DNA of 64,000 nucleotides, from positions 62,001 through 126,000 of the forward strand of contig WFMF01000212.1 in NCBI GenBank assembly GCA_011033025.1, given 5' to 3'. The first letter of the stretch is position 1, and every line of letters begins with the position of its first letter. Of this stretch, positions 26,454 through 38,954 are shown piece after piece. The position numbers were made by a program, and so were the translations under genes. The notes under the pieces were generated by a model. The model was given only the letters and a program-made list of their open reading frames with translations, was not told the DNA's origin and did not search any database. Source of the DNA: Beroe forskalii. Taxonomy: Eukaryota; Ctenophora; Nuda; Beroida; Beroidae.

Positions 26454-28039
26454 AGACACGGTCCCAGAGGAGCCCAGCGAAGAAATATTGCCACCAGGCA
26501 ACTGTTCTACCAACAGTTGGGCAATGTTTGAGCTGTTTTAGCCCGACTGCACCCAGGTACGTCAGCCATGTGATAGTCATGTGACTGAACAGTGAATTCA
26601 ACAAATTGACTGCCCTACCAGCAGTGAAGGAAGGAATGAACTGTTTTTTTAGCCTGATTGCACTGGGAAATTTTTGTCATGTGATAGTCATGTGACTGAA
26701 CAGTGAATTCAACAAATTGACTGTCCTACCAGCAGTGAAGGCAATGTTTGAGCTGTTTGTAGCTGCACCCAGGTACGTCAGCCATGTGATAGTCATGTGA
26801 CTGAACAGTGATTGCAACAAATTGACTGTCCTACCAGCAGTGAAGGCAAGGAATGAGCTGTTTTTAGCCCGACTGCACCCAGGTACGTTTGTCATGTGAC
26901 AGTCATGTGACTGAACAGTGATTGCAACAAATTGACTGTCCCACCAGCAGTTAAGGCAAGGAATGGGCTGTTCTAGCCCCATTGCTCGCAATTGAAATAG
27001 CATTGTACATTGTATAGGACATGTGACTGAACAGTGCAGGCAACGTTTGCGCTGTTCTGACCGCGTATACCTGTTGATGATCTACTAACTTAATTATGTG
27101 TTATACCCACACCCGCATTACATTGCGATTATACACTGCAGTTGTCAGGGTAAAATGAAAAGGTTTATACTTTTATAACTGTGATGGAAATAATAAAGCA
27201 GACTCTTAGAGCATGGCTGAGAATGCGCTAATAAAAATTATTGCATGAGGTAGCTGAGTGCAATAATTTTATCACCTGCACGAGAGCAGGCCGAGTGCGA
27301 CAATACCAAATTATTGCACGATGGTCGATGATGCTATATCAAATCTGACCTGATAAAATCAAACATCGATGGTAAAAAATCACACTTCTTTACTTCTCAG
27401 GTACATGACAAAAACTGCTGCTTCAAGGAACTTTTTATAAATCTAATGCATATCAAGAAGATTTGACTATCATTCGATTGAAATTGCAGCGGTTAACTTG
27501 CAGATCATGCAAGATCCTCATTCCTCCCTTGTCAACTGCGACGAGTTTTTTCATCAGCATGACGTGATGAGAGAGAAAAGAGAGGTTTCGGTCCTTATTT
27601 GTCCAAAATTCTAACATTTTGTGTGGACATAAGATGTTTGTTCGTGAAATGGGCTGACACCATGAATAGCTATATGCAACTTAAATATTATATAATTCCT
27701 ATCGTCTGATTTTAATCTACAGACTACAGTACAGATGTACCTACCGTTTTGCCAGTTTGGACAGTCCATATCTCTGGGTAACAATTGGCAGCATAATATT
27801 ATGAACATAATATATGCTAATCTAACGACGCAATCATCAAACTTGGCTAATAGCTCATCCTCTCTAATTATATTTCTTTCGTTTCCGGCGTCAAAATTAC
27901 ATCATATTAGGAGACGTCAAAAGCCCGAAAATCGATAGTTTGGACATATTATCTACAATTCCTATTTTCATCGCTTGAAATAATAATTTTCAAGTCATCT
28001 ACATACAAAGTACCTACCTCCAAACAAAGACAAAAATCG
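26454..28039. other. Spacer between segment copies; contains a 110-bp tandem repeat
   Basis: About four units of roughly 110 bp lie at 26540-26990 (shared blocks GTGATAGTCATGTGACTGAA, CAACAAATTGACTG, CTACCAGCAGTGAAGG). Near 27230-27320 AATTATTGCA and its complement recur as a degenerate palindrome. A short interspersed motif (ACTACAGTACAGAWGT) is at about 27723. No gene was recognised. Confidence 0.75.
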
Positions 28040-28835
28040 AAATACTGATGAAGATGTACCATTTCCAACGATCTACAATGAGAAACACAACAACCCGGAC
28101 GACTGAAATCACGAGATATCAAAAGCAACATAACACTCGGCATTTGACAAAGTACTGAAAGGCTCATCAACAAAAGCACAAGCTTCCTATTAACCATGAC
28201 TTAAAAAGGCTTGTTACAGTTATTAAGCAGCACTCCGCCCTAAAACTATAAAATTTCATTTCTACAGGTAACCATTTTGATTTAACTACGATGCACTCAA
28301 TGAACACAAATATAACAATTACAAATCATTTGTTAGACTGCACACATATAAAAAGTTTTATCAGAGCTTTTAAAGATGATTTATTTCTGAACTGCGTGCT
28401 ATCACTGTCTATAGCTGATCTATTGTTAGCAGGCGCTCCATAGGGCGTGGCTGGGTCCACGTGACATGAGTCGTGAGATCTGGATTGGCTGAAGAGGTGG
28501 TCACGTGACGGATACATGCGGTTAGAGGAGCAAAGGAGCGCAGACAGCAGTCGTCAGATGGTTAGAGACAAAGGTTGTGTGAAATGGTGGATGAGACACT
28601 CTGGCGGGTAGTCAGGTGTGTGAACAATATAGTGTTACTAATAACTAAACTTTAAGGGGCATGAAATGAACTTATATGTAGAGACTTTGAAAGCTTGCCA
28701 GTCGCCATAAATATAGCATGCATCGAGAACATACACATTACATATATTACAAGATTTATGCAATTTATCTTAATTACCATGAGGTTATGAATTGTGTAAT
28801 CGACTTTTTGATTTGGTGACTTTTAACTAACTCAC

Positions 28836-29455
28836 CTTATAGCACTCCTTACATCCAACATATAACTTAAATTTTGCAACTAAAATTGATTCTCCCAGAA
28901 CACAATTTCTGACATGCATCATCATTGAATTACTTTGAAAAGATTCTATTGTCACATTAATCACTATCTATTGTGAATTGTAATATATACAATTCACCCT
29001 TGATAACCTCACTGAGACTCACTGTAGCTCATAAAATTTACATTGGTGTCATTGTAACATAGGATAGGAATCCCGCCCAAGGTATCCTTGAAAAACGTAT
29101 TTAAATCACCTATGCACATTGCACAGTCTAAAGTTCATGAACCTAAATTAAAGCCATAAATTACTAGTTACAACATCAAGAGACCTGACAGTAGAGTAGA
29201 TTACCATTTGTAACTATTTTTGCACAACATTTTTTACCTACATTATCAGGCAATCAAATGAATACATAACATTTCGAAGTTTCTAAATTAGCATATCCAA
29301 AAATTATATGAATTAAACCATTAACCATGTTCAAAAATAATGAACATACCTAAAGCAAACATTTTGAACTGATTTGTTACCTGAATTCTAAGTATGGCAT
29401 TTTGATGTTCCAGCGCGTCGAGTTTCAGCTTCTTTTCTGGATTGATGCTTTCCAT
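28836..29455 (-). CDS. Unidentified coiled-coil gene, first two coding exons (copy B)
   Basis: Exons 29381-29455 and 28836-28879 match copy A in sequence, splice sites and phase. The untranslated leader exon is at 37451-37504. The leader-to-ATG intron now contains the Merlin element and the 2.1-kb insertion, so it would be about 8 kb long. Conservation of both exons and junctions between copies is the main support that they are real. Downstream exons and function remain unknown. Confidence 0.5.
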
Positions 29456-31144
29456 AACTATTCCATGAAGCCTTATTAACAATTTCAGTTAATTCATACT
29501 TTGGAAAATCATCTAGTGGAAGGGCAATAGACCTGCTCAATTCAATTATCAATTTCTACAGCTTACACCAATTAAGTTACAGAGAAAATTTCTCCTCTGA
29601 GTTATAACTAATGGAGCATATATGGGGTACCAAGTCAAATCTGAAGTATGTTAAAAGGGCCTGCAATTGAGACTAAATAATTAACTTTAACGATATATAC
29701 GAATATCTGGGGGGGGGGGGCATTTTAAAAAAGTTTATAGTACAATTATGGAAGATGGAAATAAGTTTTTGACATAATAATGATGACAATGTGTTTGAAA
29801 CAGAACTAATTGGAAGTAAAGTCATGGCCATGGAGTTCAACCTCATTTATACTATAGAACACCTTGGTTTTATGAGGGCATTATGCTTTTCCATGCTGAC
29901 TATGTGGCTGGGAGCAAACTAGGTCAGGTGAGTATGACCGTGAAAACTTTTTCGAAAGTCTATTCATATTGACAACCTGGAAAAAGAAAAGTTAGTTCCC
30001 AGGTATTGTACCAAGTGATCCAGCTTCTTATACGGGAAGAAAGGATATTTTTAGAATGAGTGCTGTAAAAAATTGATATTATTATTATACTCTTCCAGCA
30101 ACAGGAACCCTGTGATTAAATTAACAAATTATTACTTTTCCTGAACATTTTTAGGTAATTTGGTAATCTGTCGACGGACAGTTACCGGTCGGTTAACGGT
30201 CGGTTATCGGTCGGTTACCGGTCAGTTAACGGTCGGTTAACGGTCGGTTAACGGACGGTTACCGCCCATGGACAGTTACCGGTCGGTTAACGGACACTTA
30301 ACGGACGGACAGTTACCGGTCGGTTACCGGTCGGTTACCGGTCACTTAACGGTCGGTTAACGGACGGTTACCGCCCACAGACAGTTACCGGTCCCTTAAC
30401 GATCGGTTAACGGTCGGTTAACGGACGGTTACCGCCCACAGAGAGTTAACGGTCGGTTACCGGTCACTTAACGGTCGGTTAACGGACTGTTAACGCCCAC
30501 GAGCAGTTACCGGTCGGTTAGCGGTCGGTTACCGGTCACTTAACGGTCGGTTAACGGACGGTTACCGCCCACGGGCAGTTACCGGTCGGTTACCGGTCAC
30601 ATAACGGTCGGTTAACGGACGGTAACCGCCCACGGACAGTTACCGGTCGGTTACCCGGGTTACCGGTCATTTAACGGTCGGTTTACGAAGGGTTACCGCC
30701 CAAAGTCAGTTACTGGTCGCTAAAGGCCTTTTTAAGCAGCTCAATTGTTTTTCCAGACCCTCAAACCCCCTCTCTTCAGTCAGCAATTGCAAACCCTCTC
30801 CCCATTCGGATGCTACATGATTATGTAATAAGTTAAAAACCAATTTTAATGCTTTAATGGCACTTATTAGATGATGATGTATAACAATATATTTCCATTG
30901 AAGCATTGACAAACACTTATAAATATAATATATGGCACACCGTTTAACTGATGAGTAAGAAATTGCCATCCGTTTATCATGGGTAAGTGAATGTTGCACT
31001 AAGTAGGAAATTTTAACATTTAAATTATATGAATTAGCCCCCATTACGCCGCATCAGAGCATCAGCTAATAAAACAAAGTTTAAATCAATTATACGGTAA
31101 AATACGATATTATATATCTTAATCAAAAATTCGTCTCATCAGTT

Positions 31145-32195
31145 CAGGGATCTCCTTGCTGAAGTTCTGTATGATGGAAGGACCAGTTTTGGTAAGGTTT
31201 CGCTTCTTCACCCACATGAATACACACAGAGCAATCGCCATGCTAGAGGAGTTTGATCCCCAGTGGAATAATTTTAAAAAGTGGCTGGGAATCTGTAACT
31301 TAGAGTAAAAAGAGGCTTTTTCAGCTTGGGGTAAAGACCAGCTGGTTTTGACATGTTTTCACTAAAATGACCGAAATTTAAAAAAAATAATTTTGATTGC
31401 TAGCTAGAGAAACAATAGAAACGTGCAACAATGTTTTTCATTGAATATGGTAATTATTTTAAAATTTTTATGATGGCTATTTAGATAGTTTTCACTAAAA
31501 AAAGTTTGACCAAAGTCAAACACAAGGAAATATCGCGGCTGGTTTAGGAATGCGGTGGCTTGTTTGGGAATACGGTGGCTGGTTTAGGAATATGATGGCT
31601 GGTTTGGGAATGCGGTGGGAATGCAGCTGCTGGATTCGGATTAGGCACCGGAAAAGGTCAATTATGGTATTTAGCTCTATGAATTTCATGATTTTGAGTT
31701 CATCAATTACAGAATGTGTCCAGAAAGGCTCATTTCGTTCGAATTTAAGCTTTTTTCGATTTCTTATTTGGAAATTTGACTGGGAATTTAATTCCTAAAT
31801 TCCCCATATTATTCCACTGGGGTTTGATCGGCTTTGTCCAGTTCCAAGCCGCCTGTGCTTCTTGGCATGAAACCACATGCCCTCACAGGTGTTGGTGTGT
31901 TCAACAGTGAGTAGGTCCACGAAGCCTCTTCTTTGGTTGACCACCAGACGGGTGAAGCCATGATGAGAAAGGGAGCCGTCTGTCAGGATGACAGTTCCTG
32001 CTTAAACTTACTTCTTGATGAGACGGATGAGTGTGTATTTGTCTCGCCTGTTCCCTGGACACTCAACAAGGAAACAGTCCCCGCTGTTCCGACAGCAACC
32101 ACCAAGCACCCACTTCCCCTTAACACGTCGTCCCCGAGTATACTTCCTCTTCCCGAATTTGGATTCGCATCAACCTCCAGGACATGTCATGTACT
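31145..32195 (-). pseudogene. Decayed Merlin (ISXO2-like DDE) transposase
   Basis: Three conserved blocks are visible on the minus strand. Near 32155-32000: SKFGKRKYTRGRRVKGKWVL, followed by the GG.....G.CFLVE pattern. Near 31990-31830: TVILTDGSLSHHGF, then VVNQRRGFVD and HTNTCEGMWFHAKK, giving the second Asp and the final Glu of the DDE triad. Near 31248-31145: the C-terminal tail. The first catalytic Asp region is hit by a one-base frameshift just before SKFG. Two in-frame stops separate blocks one and two, and a 565-bp element interrupts the gene before the tail. It is inactive as it stands. Confidence 0.8.
31257..31821. mobile_element. Nested 565-bp element with 8-bp target duplication, hAT-like
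   Basis: Perfect 14-bp inverted ends CCCAGTGGAATAAT / ATTATTCCACTGGG are flanked by GTTTGATC at 31249-31256 and 31822-31829. It lies inside the Merlin transposase, and discounting it leaves the transposase frame continuous across the site. The CAGTGG-type end with 8-bp target fits hAT MITEs, but this is inference. Inside is a short GGTTTRGGAATGCGGTGGCT-type repeat (31535-31630). Confidence 0.85.
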
Positions 32196-34023
32196 CGTAG
32201 TAGAACTGAAGAGATGAGAACTGCACTGACGATTAAAGGAAATTATGAAGCTGAAAGGGTTAACTCTGCTCCGGAAAAGGTGCTATTTTTCAATGATACT
32301 AACCATTGCTACAAAAAAATCCTCGTGAAATCCCCATGTTCCTATCGTGAGATTTCACACCTTCATGTTATGGCACAACGACATTACTAGCTATATACGT
32401 GATGAAATTGGTATTTCTCACCTTACTAAACTAGAGGTTAATAAAGGTTAGTGCAAACTAGAGGTTAGTGTAAACGATAGTTTATCAATTAGATAATATG
32501 CTTGTTAAATAATATATAAGGCATCCAATTGATTGTGACACTAACCGGCCGTTAAGTGACCGGTTACTGACCGTTAACCGACCGGTTACTGCCCGTGGGC
32601 GGTAACCGACCGTTAACCGACCGTTAAGTGACCTTTAACCGACCGGTAACTGCCCGTGGGCGTTAACCGTCCGTTAACCGACCGTTAAGTGACCGGTAAC
32701 TGTCCGTGGGCGGTAACCGTCCGTTAACCGACCGTTAAGTGACCGGTAACCGACCGTTAACCGACCGGTAACTGTCCGTGGGCGGTAACCGTCCGTTAAC
32801 CGACCGTTAAGTGACCGGTAACCGACCGTTAACCGACCGGTAACTGTCCGTGGGCGGTAACCGTCCGTTAACCGACCGTTAAGTGACCGGTAACCGACCG
32901 TTAACCGACCGGTAACTGTCCGTGGGCGGTAACCGTCCGTTAACCGACCGTTAAGTGACCGGTAACCGACCGTTAACCGACCGGTAACTGTCCGTGGGCG
33001 GTAACCGTCCGTTAACCGACCGTTAAGTGACCGGTAACCGACCGTTAACCGACCGGTAACTGTCCGTGGGCGGTAACCGTCCGTTTACCGACCGGTAACT
33101 GTCCGTCCGTTAAGTATCCGTCAACCGACTGGTAACTGTCCGTGGGCGGTAACCGTCCGTCAACCGACCGTTAACCGACTGTTAAGTGACCGTTAAGTGG
33201 CCGGTAACCGACCGGTTACCGACCGGTAACTGTCTGTCGACAGATTACCAAGTTGCCCATTTTTACTATAAAATGTCTCATTCCATCAAGGAAGGAAGGC
33301 ACAATCAAAAGATTAGATTCATAAGAAACTGAATAACTTGAGGCTATTATATATAATCAAGAGGCATATACATTACCTTGCTGCTACAAGATCGTTGAAG
33401 TTTTTAATTCAAAGCAAAGCAAACTGTAGTTATATGTATGCTTAGAGGGGGATGTCAAAGTTGAACTGTCCCTGCCCCAATTATTTTTTTTTGAGTTGGA
33501 CTGATGGACTGTCTCTGAGAAATTTGGGACAACTGGGGTATTTGGGAAATACTTAATAGTGAAGGGAAAATGTTAAAAATTTCTAAACTAATCCATATAT
33601 ATCAACAATTGATTTTTTTAACCATTCAAATGAATTTTGACTATATCTGCCTGGAATTTAAATCCATACTAGGCAATAGGTATACATTTGGTAGTTTGTT
33701 AACAGAATTTAAGCATTCTTTACCTCAATACTTATGATTGGACAAAGAGTACTGAAACATGACAGTTTCAATACAGCAATTATTGCTGTCACTACATAGC
33801 AAAATTTCTTTTAAAAAGACATCATGCAGCACATGCCACATATCCTGAAATGAAATGAAGCACAAATCCTGAAATGATTCATTAGCAGATAATCCAAAGA
33901 TATGAAAATTTGAGACTGACAATGAATTGTATGAAATTGAGAATTTAACAATATTTCAAAACCTGTTACATTAATATTAATAATAGTAATTTACTAATGG
34001 CAATGGCAAATGTATTGAAAATT

Positions 34024-36113
34024 AAATTTTATGGACGAATATCATTTCGTATTTTATAATTTTTTACTTCTATTTTTGTATATTTTGGAATTCAGATCAG
34101 TTATTTTTCTGACCTTCACCCCGGTGGTAAAGTTGCTTGGGTGGTTGCCAATCCTGGTTTTGGGCAAAACAACTTGGTTGCATGGGCTGTGATGGCCAAG
34201 TGAGCCTAATTATATAAATTTTAATGCTGCTACAGCACACAATATTATGGGCTATGACACTTGCAGGGTGTGGACTTGTGGATGGCAATTAAATTTTGTG
34301 TGGTTCTTACTTTTTGCCAACTAATTTTTTAACAAATAATCACGGGACACGACAGTGGTTAAACATTATCACGTCACGATTAAAAGTTTACGTCTGCCTG
34401 CCTCTATGTTTTGTAACTGCTTTCCATCCAGTAATCCGCACATTAATTCGATTTTCATAGTCCCTCTATCCACACCTTGAAACACGAATCATGGGTAATG
34501 CTAGCTTTCTTTGATGTTGTACAAGGTGGTTGCCAATAACTCAATTTACTTCTAAGGATAGCTATCCTACTCTAGGATACCTATCCTGAGTGGAAGTAGG
34601 AGGTTGTGCAACCTAACGTTAAAGTAACAAATAAATTCCATGCAACGTGAAGTGGGACTGTAGTGGCAAGGAAGTTGATTGAGTCACGAATATCGAGTTC
34701 ACTGTACCAGTGAGGGCAATGATACGGATGATAAATAATTATGAAGGATATTATGTGATGTGTATTTTTATATAAGGGGTAAAAGGAAGGCTGCTGGAGA
34801 GAGCCACTGCTCCCAGCTCCAGTGCTCAAATGTCAAGTGATGTGTTATGAATGCAGAATGAATATGATACGGAAATGAATATGATATGAAATTTTTTTGA
34901 ATTTGTTGCATTGTTAACCAAGAGTTGTTGCCCAACTAGGATACCAGGATAGGCTACTTTTTACCACCGGGACCTTCACCAAAAGCTATTGAATCTAAAG
35001 GGGAAACCCTGGAATATAGAATATAGATAAAAAATAATGCAGTAAATCAGATAATCTGATCAGATGATATGCTTTTAAACTTTTTTACAGCTGTTCGTAA
35101 TTATGGCAACTTAATTCTTTATTTATGTTAAATAAGCCCAGTTTATAACAACATCTAGGATAAGCCAATTATCATTTTTTTACTTCTATTTTAATCTACT
35201 AACTTACTCATGAATTAAGGTAGGTAGTTTGCTATTAATTCACCAGCACCTTATTATTTTTAACCATTTTTAATTAATTTTTTATTAATTTAAGTTATTT
35301 TTTCTACTATTTCTATTATTCAAAAGTTCAAATGTACTTTACTCAAGTTATTCTTTTATGATTACTTTGTTTCATGTTAATCACTTTTCATCAGGGCAGG
35401 ACTTGATCAGTTCCTACCATCTCTGGTAGGAATGTACCTGACCTGTGGCAACTCCTATTATTTTTATATGCCATTTCATTATTTAATATGTTTATTGCTT
35501 TATTGTTTGTTGCACTAATATTAACAAAATTCAGAACAAATATGAATTTAACCTTCGACATAAATTTCTCTAAGAGCAATAAACGTTAATTCAAAGACCA
35601 AAATCAAAATTAATTGAATCTTATTTACATTTAGGAAATTTGGAGTTGCCAGAATTGTTCATGGTTGGTCGGGGGCCCAAGCAGTTCGACATTAGTTGTT
35701 TTCAAAGCCTCGGCAGTCTGATGAATATTTTTGGCTCTATTATTTTTATTTTTATTTAAATTATTTAAGTAGAATATGTCTGTGAAAAAGGGTAATGCTT
35801 CAACTGGCACATTACTGATCACAGCTAATTAAATGAGGTTTTGTGGATGGGCAGTGTCCAAAATCGCGACCTGAAGTTGAATATTATTTTAAAGATACAA
35901 TCGCAAAATTTTGAGCATTTTTAAGATGCATTTTGTATCCATTTTTGTCAACAAGACCCTCATCACTAGAGTATGGAAGTGAAGACCCTTTGTCTTTCAT
36001 TCGTGAATTATTATGCTTTTCCTGGGGGCAAAGCCTTCTTTTATTTTTTTGGAATGGACTGCTTGGGTAACTGACTGGCCATGGGCCAAGTTTTTTTTTT
36101 TTTTTTTTTTTTT
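34024..36113. mobile_element. 2.1-kb insertion in copy B, class unknown, ending in T23
   Basis: Copy A reads straight through GTATTGAAAATTTGAGAATA at this site, whereas copy B is interrupted after GAAAATT and resumes after a run of 23 T and AATTTGAG. Any target duplication is at most about five bases. It holds an inverted pair around 34111 and 34970 (CCCGGTGGTAA / TTACCACCGGG). Frames inside are short and unrecognised. The T-run is at the right end, so a poly(A) tail of either strand is not simply implied. Confidence 0.75.
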
Positions 36114-36359
36114 AATTTGAGAATAAAATATGCTGATATGCACCAGTTAATTTGAGAGTATGAATTAAATCTAGTATCATTAAGCATGTCAGATACCCTG
36201 AAAGAAAAAATTTTATTTTCAAGTTTCTTCTTCTTTTGCGGTCACCGGTTTCTAATCACAGCATCAGTGCTGTGTCTTTCAAGTTTCATAGTATTCTGTA
36301 AATAATGGTCACATTGATCAATCACAATTCACATATTAGTATAACATTTGATTATGTTT

Positions 36360-36471
36360 TTATTTGAATTAAAAAGAAAACTTTCTTCAAGACATCAATC
36401 TGCAAGACTTTTCTCCAACTCCGTACTTGAACTCCAACATGATCCCTTTAGGTAATGCGATGATTATGTTT
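36360..36471. mobile_element. 112-bp insertion with 10-bp target duplication
   Basis: Flanked by GATTATGTTT at 36350-36359 and 36472-36481 and absent from copy A. About 45 bp (TTCTTCAAGACATCAATCTG and neighbours) recurs at 49089-49133, so it belongs to a dispersed family. Confidence 0.8.
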
Positions 36472-37325
36472 GATACTAAAACTGATCATTTCCATTAATT
36501 CAAAATTTCAATTATGAGTACTAGATTCTTAGACCCTAACTATGGATCATGCCAGGGGCACAGTGGAAGAGAGAGACAAAGAGATGACTCAGGAAAGTTT
36601 GAATTTATGAAGCCTAAAAGGAATAGTATGTTGATCAATACTAAATAAGCATAGGGGATAGGGTCTGGGAATATAACCTGAAATACTAATGAAGCCGGGG
36701 AAGGTGATGTAGGAAGTAATGAATGCAAAATATAACAACAATCAACACTATCCCTGGGGTGTTACCTGAGCTGGGGACTTTGGTCTGCTTACCACTTCGT
36801 CATTCACTATAATTCAATAAATTATGTCACAAAGGCACATTAAGTGGGATCTAAACATAAGATCTAAACTTGCAGAACACATCATAGGATATAAACCCTT
36901 ACTTTCCACATTGAATCAAATATCACTATCTCACTTTTAGATCTTAATAAATCCCACCCAAAGTTCTTGGACTGAAATGGGGCTTATATGTTACAGGAAG
37001 AGTGTATTTATACACTTTTGAATAGCACCAGCTTCATTGTGTGACATAAACCTTAGATCTGAACTGGCACAATAACTAAATAACCTATTGAATTGCAGCA
37101 TTGTTTATTGTAGACTCGACATTGCATAAGCTGATAGTTTCCATTCAATAGGTCTTTCAGCTTCAGTTCAGTTCAAAGTTTTAGGACATGTTACCAAGCC
37201 AGCACTATTCAAATAGCCAAGTGATGAGTTTAGCCAAGCAGATCTCCCAGTATTAGGAGATGGCCATGGGTTAATGTCCAAATCACCCCACTAATCCACC
37301 AATTCAAATACTGAATACATCCATA

Positions 37326-37433
37326 TTCCTAAGCCCGCATAGGTGTGTGTACACGCCGCGCGCTTCCCTACGGGACACACTGTGCTGGGGAAGCGCGCCG
37401 CGCGAGCCACACAGGGATATACGTGTTTAGCAA
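37326..37433 (+). mobile_element. 108-bp GCGC-hairpin MITE, copy 1, 9-bp target duplication
   Basis: Flanked by ACATCCATA (37317-37325 and 37434-37442) and absent from copy A. The ends TTCCTAAGCCC and, complementary, TTGCTAAACAC are imperfect inverted repeats. The middle is a strong stem, GCCGCGCGCTTCCC...GGGAAGCGCGCCGCGCG. The 9-bp target suggests a Mutator-like or Merlin-like source, which is inference. Confidence 0.88.
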
Positions 37434-37970
37434 ACATCCATAATACTTACTTTATTGATACATTGTGCAACCCAATATTCTATCAGGCCTCAAACTTCCT
37501 TGGGCTGAAATAAAGAGAAGTTGACATCAATTTGAAACCAAAAGAGACTTTTAAAAAACTATTCATTTTTATAAGTGGGAGCAAAATTCAAATATCAAAT
37601 AAATAGTGATTAGAACAGTAATATAGACATTGAACTAATGAAATGGAAGTATCGCTGCTTATCACCTATAAGCAATGTTGATAGACCTTCGTGAGAATTC
37701 AGTGCAGTGCCGCGCGCTGATTTTCATCGAGGCCCGGATTTTTATCGAAGCCAACAAAAGCAAATTTGCAATTAGTGTCAATAAATCAAACATCGTTTGA
37801 CAACGAAAACTCAAAATAACAATCTAAAACTCTTTTGTTGCTTACTCCTTAACTGAAAATTAATACTAAGTAGTTTTTCCTGATGATATATTGGTCGATC
37901 GTGATAACGTTGCTTGGCGCCGCGCGCGTTTTGGCGGATTAGGATATTGGATTGTTGTTATACGCCAGAG

Positions 37971-38023
37971 TTGTCAGGCGTTGCCTGACCCCCTCGCGCG
38001 CGCGCCACGACGACGTCAGACAA
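37971..38023. mobile_element. 53-bp micro-element with 9-bp target duplication
   Basis: Present only in copy B and bracketed by ACGCCAGAG (37962-37970 and 38024-38032). It begins TTGTCAGGCG and ends CGTCAGACAA, ten-base inverted ends with two mismatches, and has a CGCGCGCGCG centre. It is very short for a transposon-derived insertion. Confidence 0.8.
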
Positions 38024-38954
38024 ACGCCAGAGTAGATGAAGAGTTGCGCGCGGCACGCGCGTATTATTGGTGTTTCGCGCATTTGAAAACACAAATATAT
38101 TTTCGCGTCAGAAGACCCTTTTATGAAAAGTAGTGACTAACCGGATATTTAATTGATTTAACAACTTGCGCTACTCACATACTGCTGCTAAAAGGGATTA
38201 AAGGGAAAGTTCACGAAACTACCCGAAGCTTAATTGTCAATTGACAATAATGAAATTATTTCGATAACAAGATTTCTTTTCAACAAGATTTCTTCCCAAC
38301 AAGATTCAGCTGAAGCAATTAGCAACGTTCAGTTAAGGCATAATTCTGTCCAAGATCGAATGGTTCCGTGAATAATTGATGTTAAACTCAAAACGAAAGA
38401 AGTGATTAGGAAAAAAGCACCGAAATATCAATTCATCAAACTTACAATAACACTTTCTCATAAAATTTTCTTCTAGATACGGGGGGTAAATGAGATTCTA
38501 TCAAACTATAGATACTATACTAAGATACTACAGACTTACAGAATACAGATTTCAGATGATATGGACAGAAAAACTAAAATGAACAGTTGAAGGAAAGAGT
38601 CGTAACTACCAGTCCAATACATTTCCTATAAGATACTTAGTTATTATAAAAGGAAATATAGGCGTTTGGTTTGGAAACACCATTCCTATTGAAGTACCAA
38701 TAAAATCCATGAATCCGTTAAATAACAATATCACAGTCCATTACAAGATTTAAACTTTTTATTAAATATACGTAGATAAAAACCATAAAGAAAGGGTCAG
38801 TAGTAGGGACAAAACGATTGCTGAGACCTTTATAATAAATTAGATCACTTTATACCTAGGCCAATTACTGAAATTCAAATTCGAAGAGGGTCATAAAATA
38901 TTGGAATATTATTATTACAATACAGTATCATACTTTACTCAATACTCTTATATG

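Larger units (their letters stand above)
30154..33257 (-). mobile_element. Merlin-superfamily DNA transposon with minisatellite arms
   Basis: The insertion is absent from copy A (empty site near 21430). It is flanked by CATTTTTA at 30146-30153 and 33258-33265, an 8-bp target duplication. Ends: GGTAATTTGGTAATCTGTCG on the left and, on the other strand, GGCAACTTGGTAATCTGTCG on the right. Each arm is an array of GGTCGGTTAACGG / GGTTACCGGTC units (30175-30715; 32540-33235); the right arm includes about five near-perfect 72-bp higher-order units. The centre holds a decayed IS1595/ISXO2-like transposase, the enzyme type that defines Merlin, whose GG ends and 8-9 bp target sites also agree. Confidence 0.88.
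28040..38954. repeat. Segmental duplication, copy B
   Basis: Second copy of 15444-26453. It lacks copy A's insertions but has its own: Merlin element 30154-33257, about 2.1 kb at 34024-36113, 112 bp at 36360-36471, 108 bp at 37326-37433 and 53 bp at 37971-38023. A further 64 bp near 30030-30093 is present only here. All of these are therefore dated after the duplication, or reflect losses from copy A. Confidence 0.93.

Noticed and set aside
28326-28517. Minus-strand 63-codon frame next to CACGTG sites
   Set aside because: Two single-base differences break the frame in segment copy A, so it is not conserved as coding.
35391-35822. Two minus-strand frames inside the 2.1-kb insertion
   Set aside because: Short, unrelated to any transposase or reverse transcriptase motif I can recognise.
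36091-36113. T23 as the poly(A) tail of a retrocopy
   Set aside because: The run is at the right end on the plus strand, which would put the A-run at the 5' end of a minus-strand element; target duplication is too short to decide.
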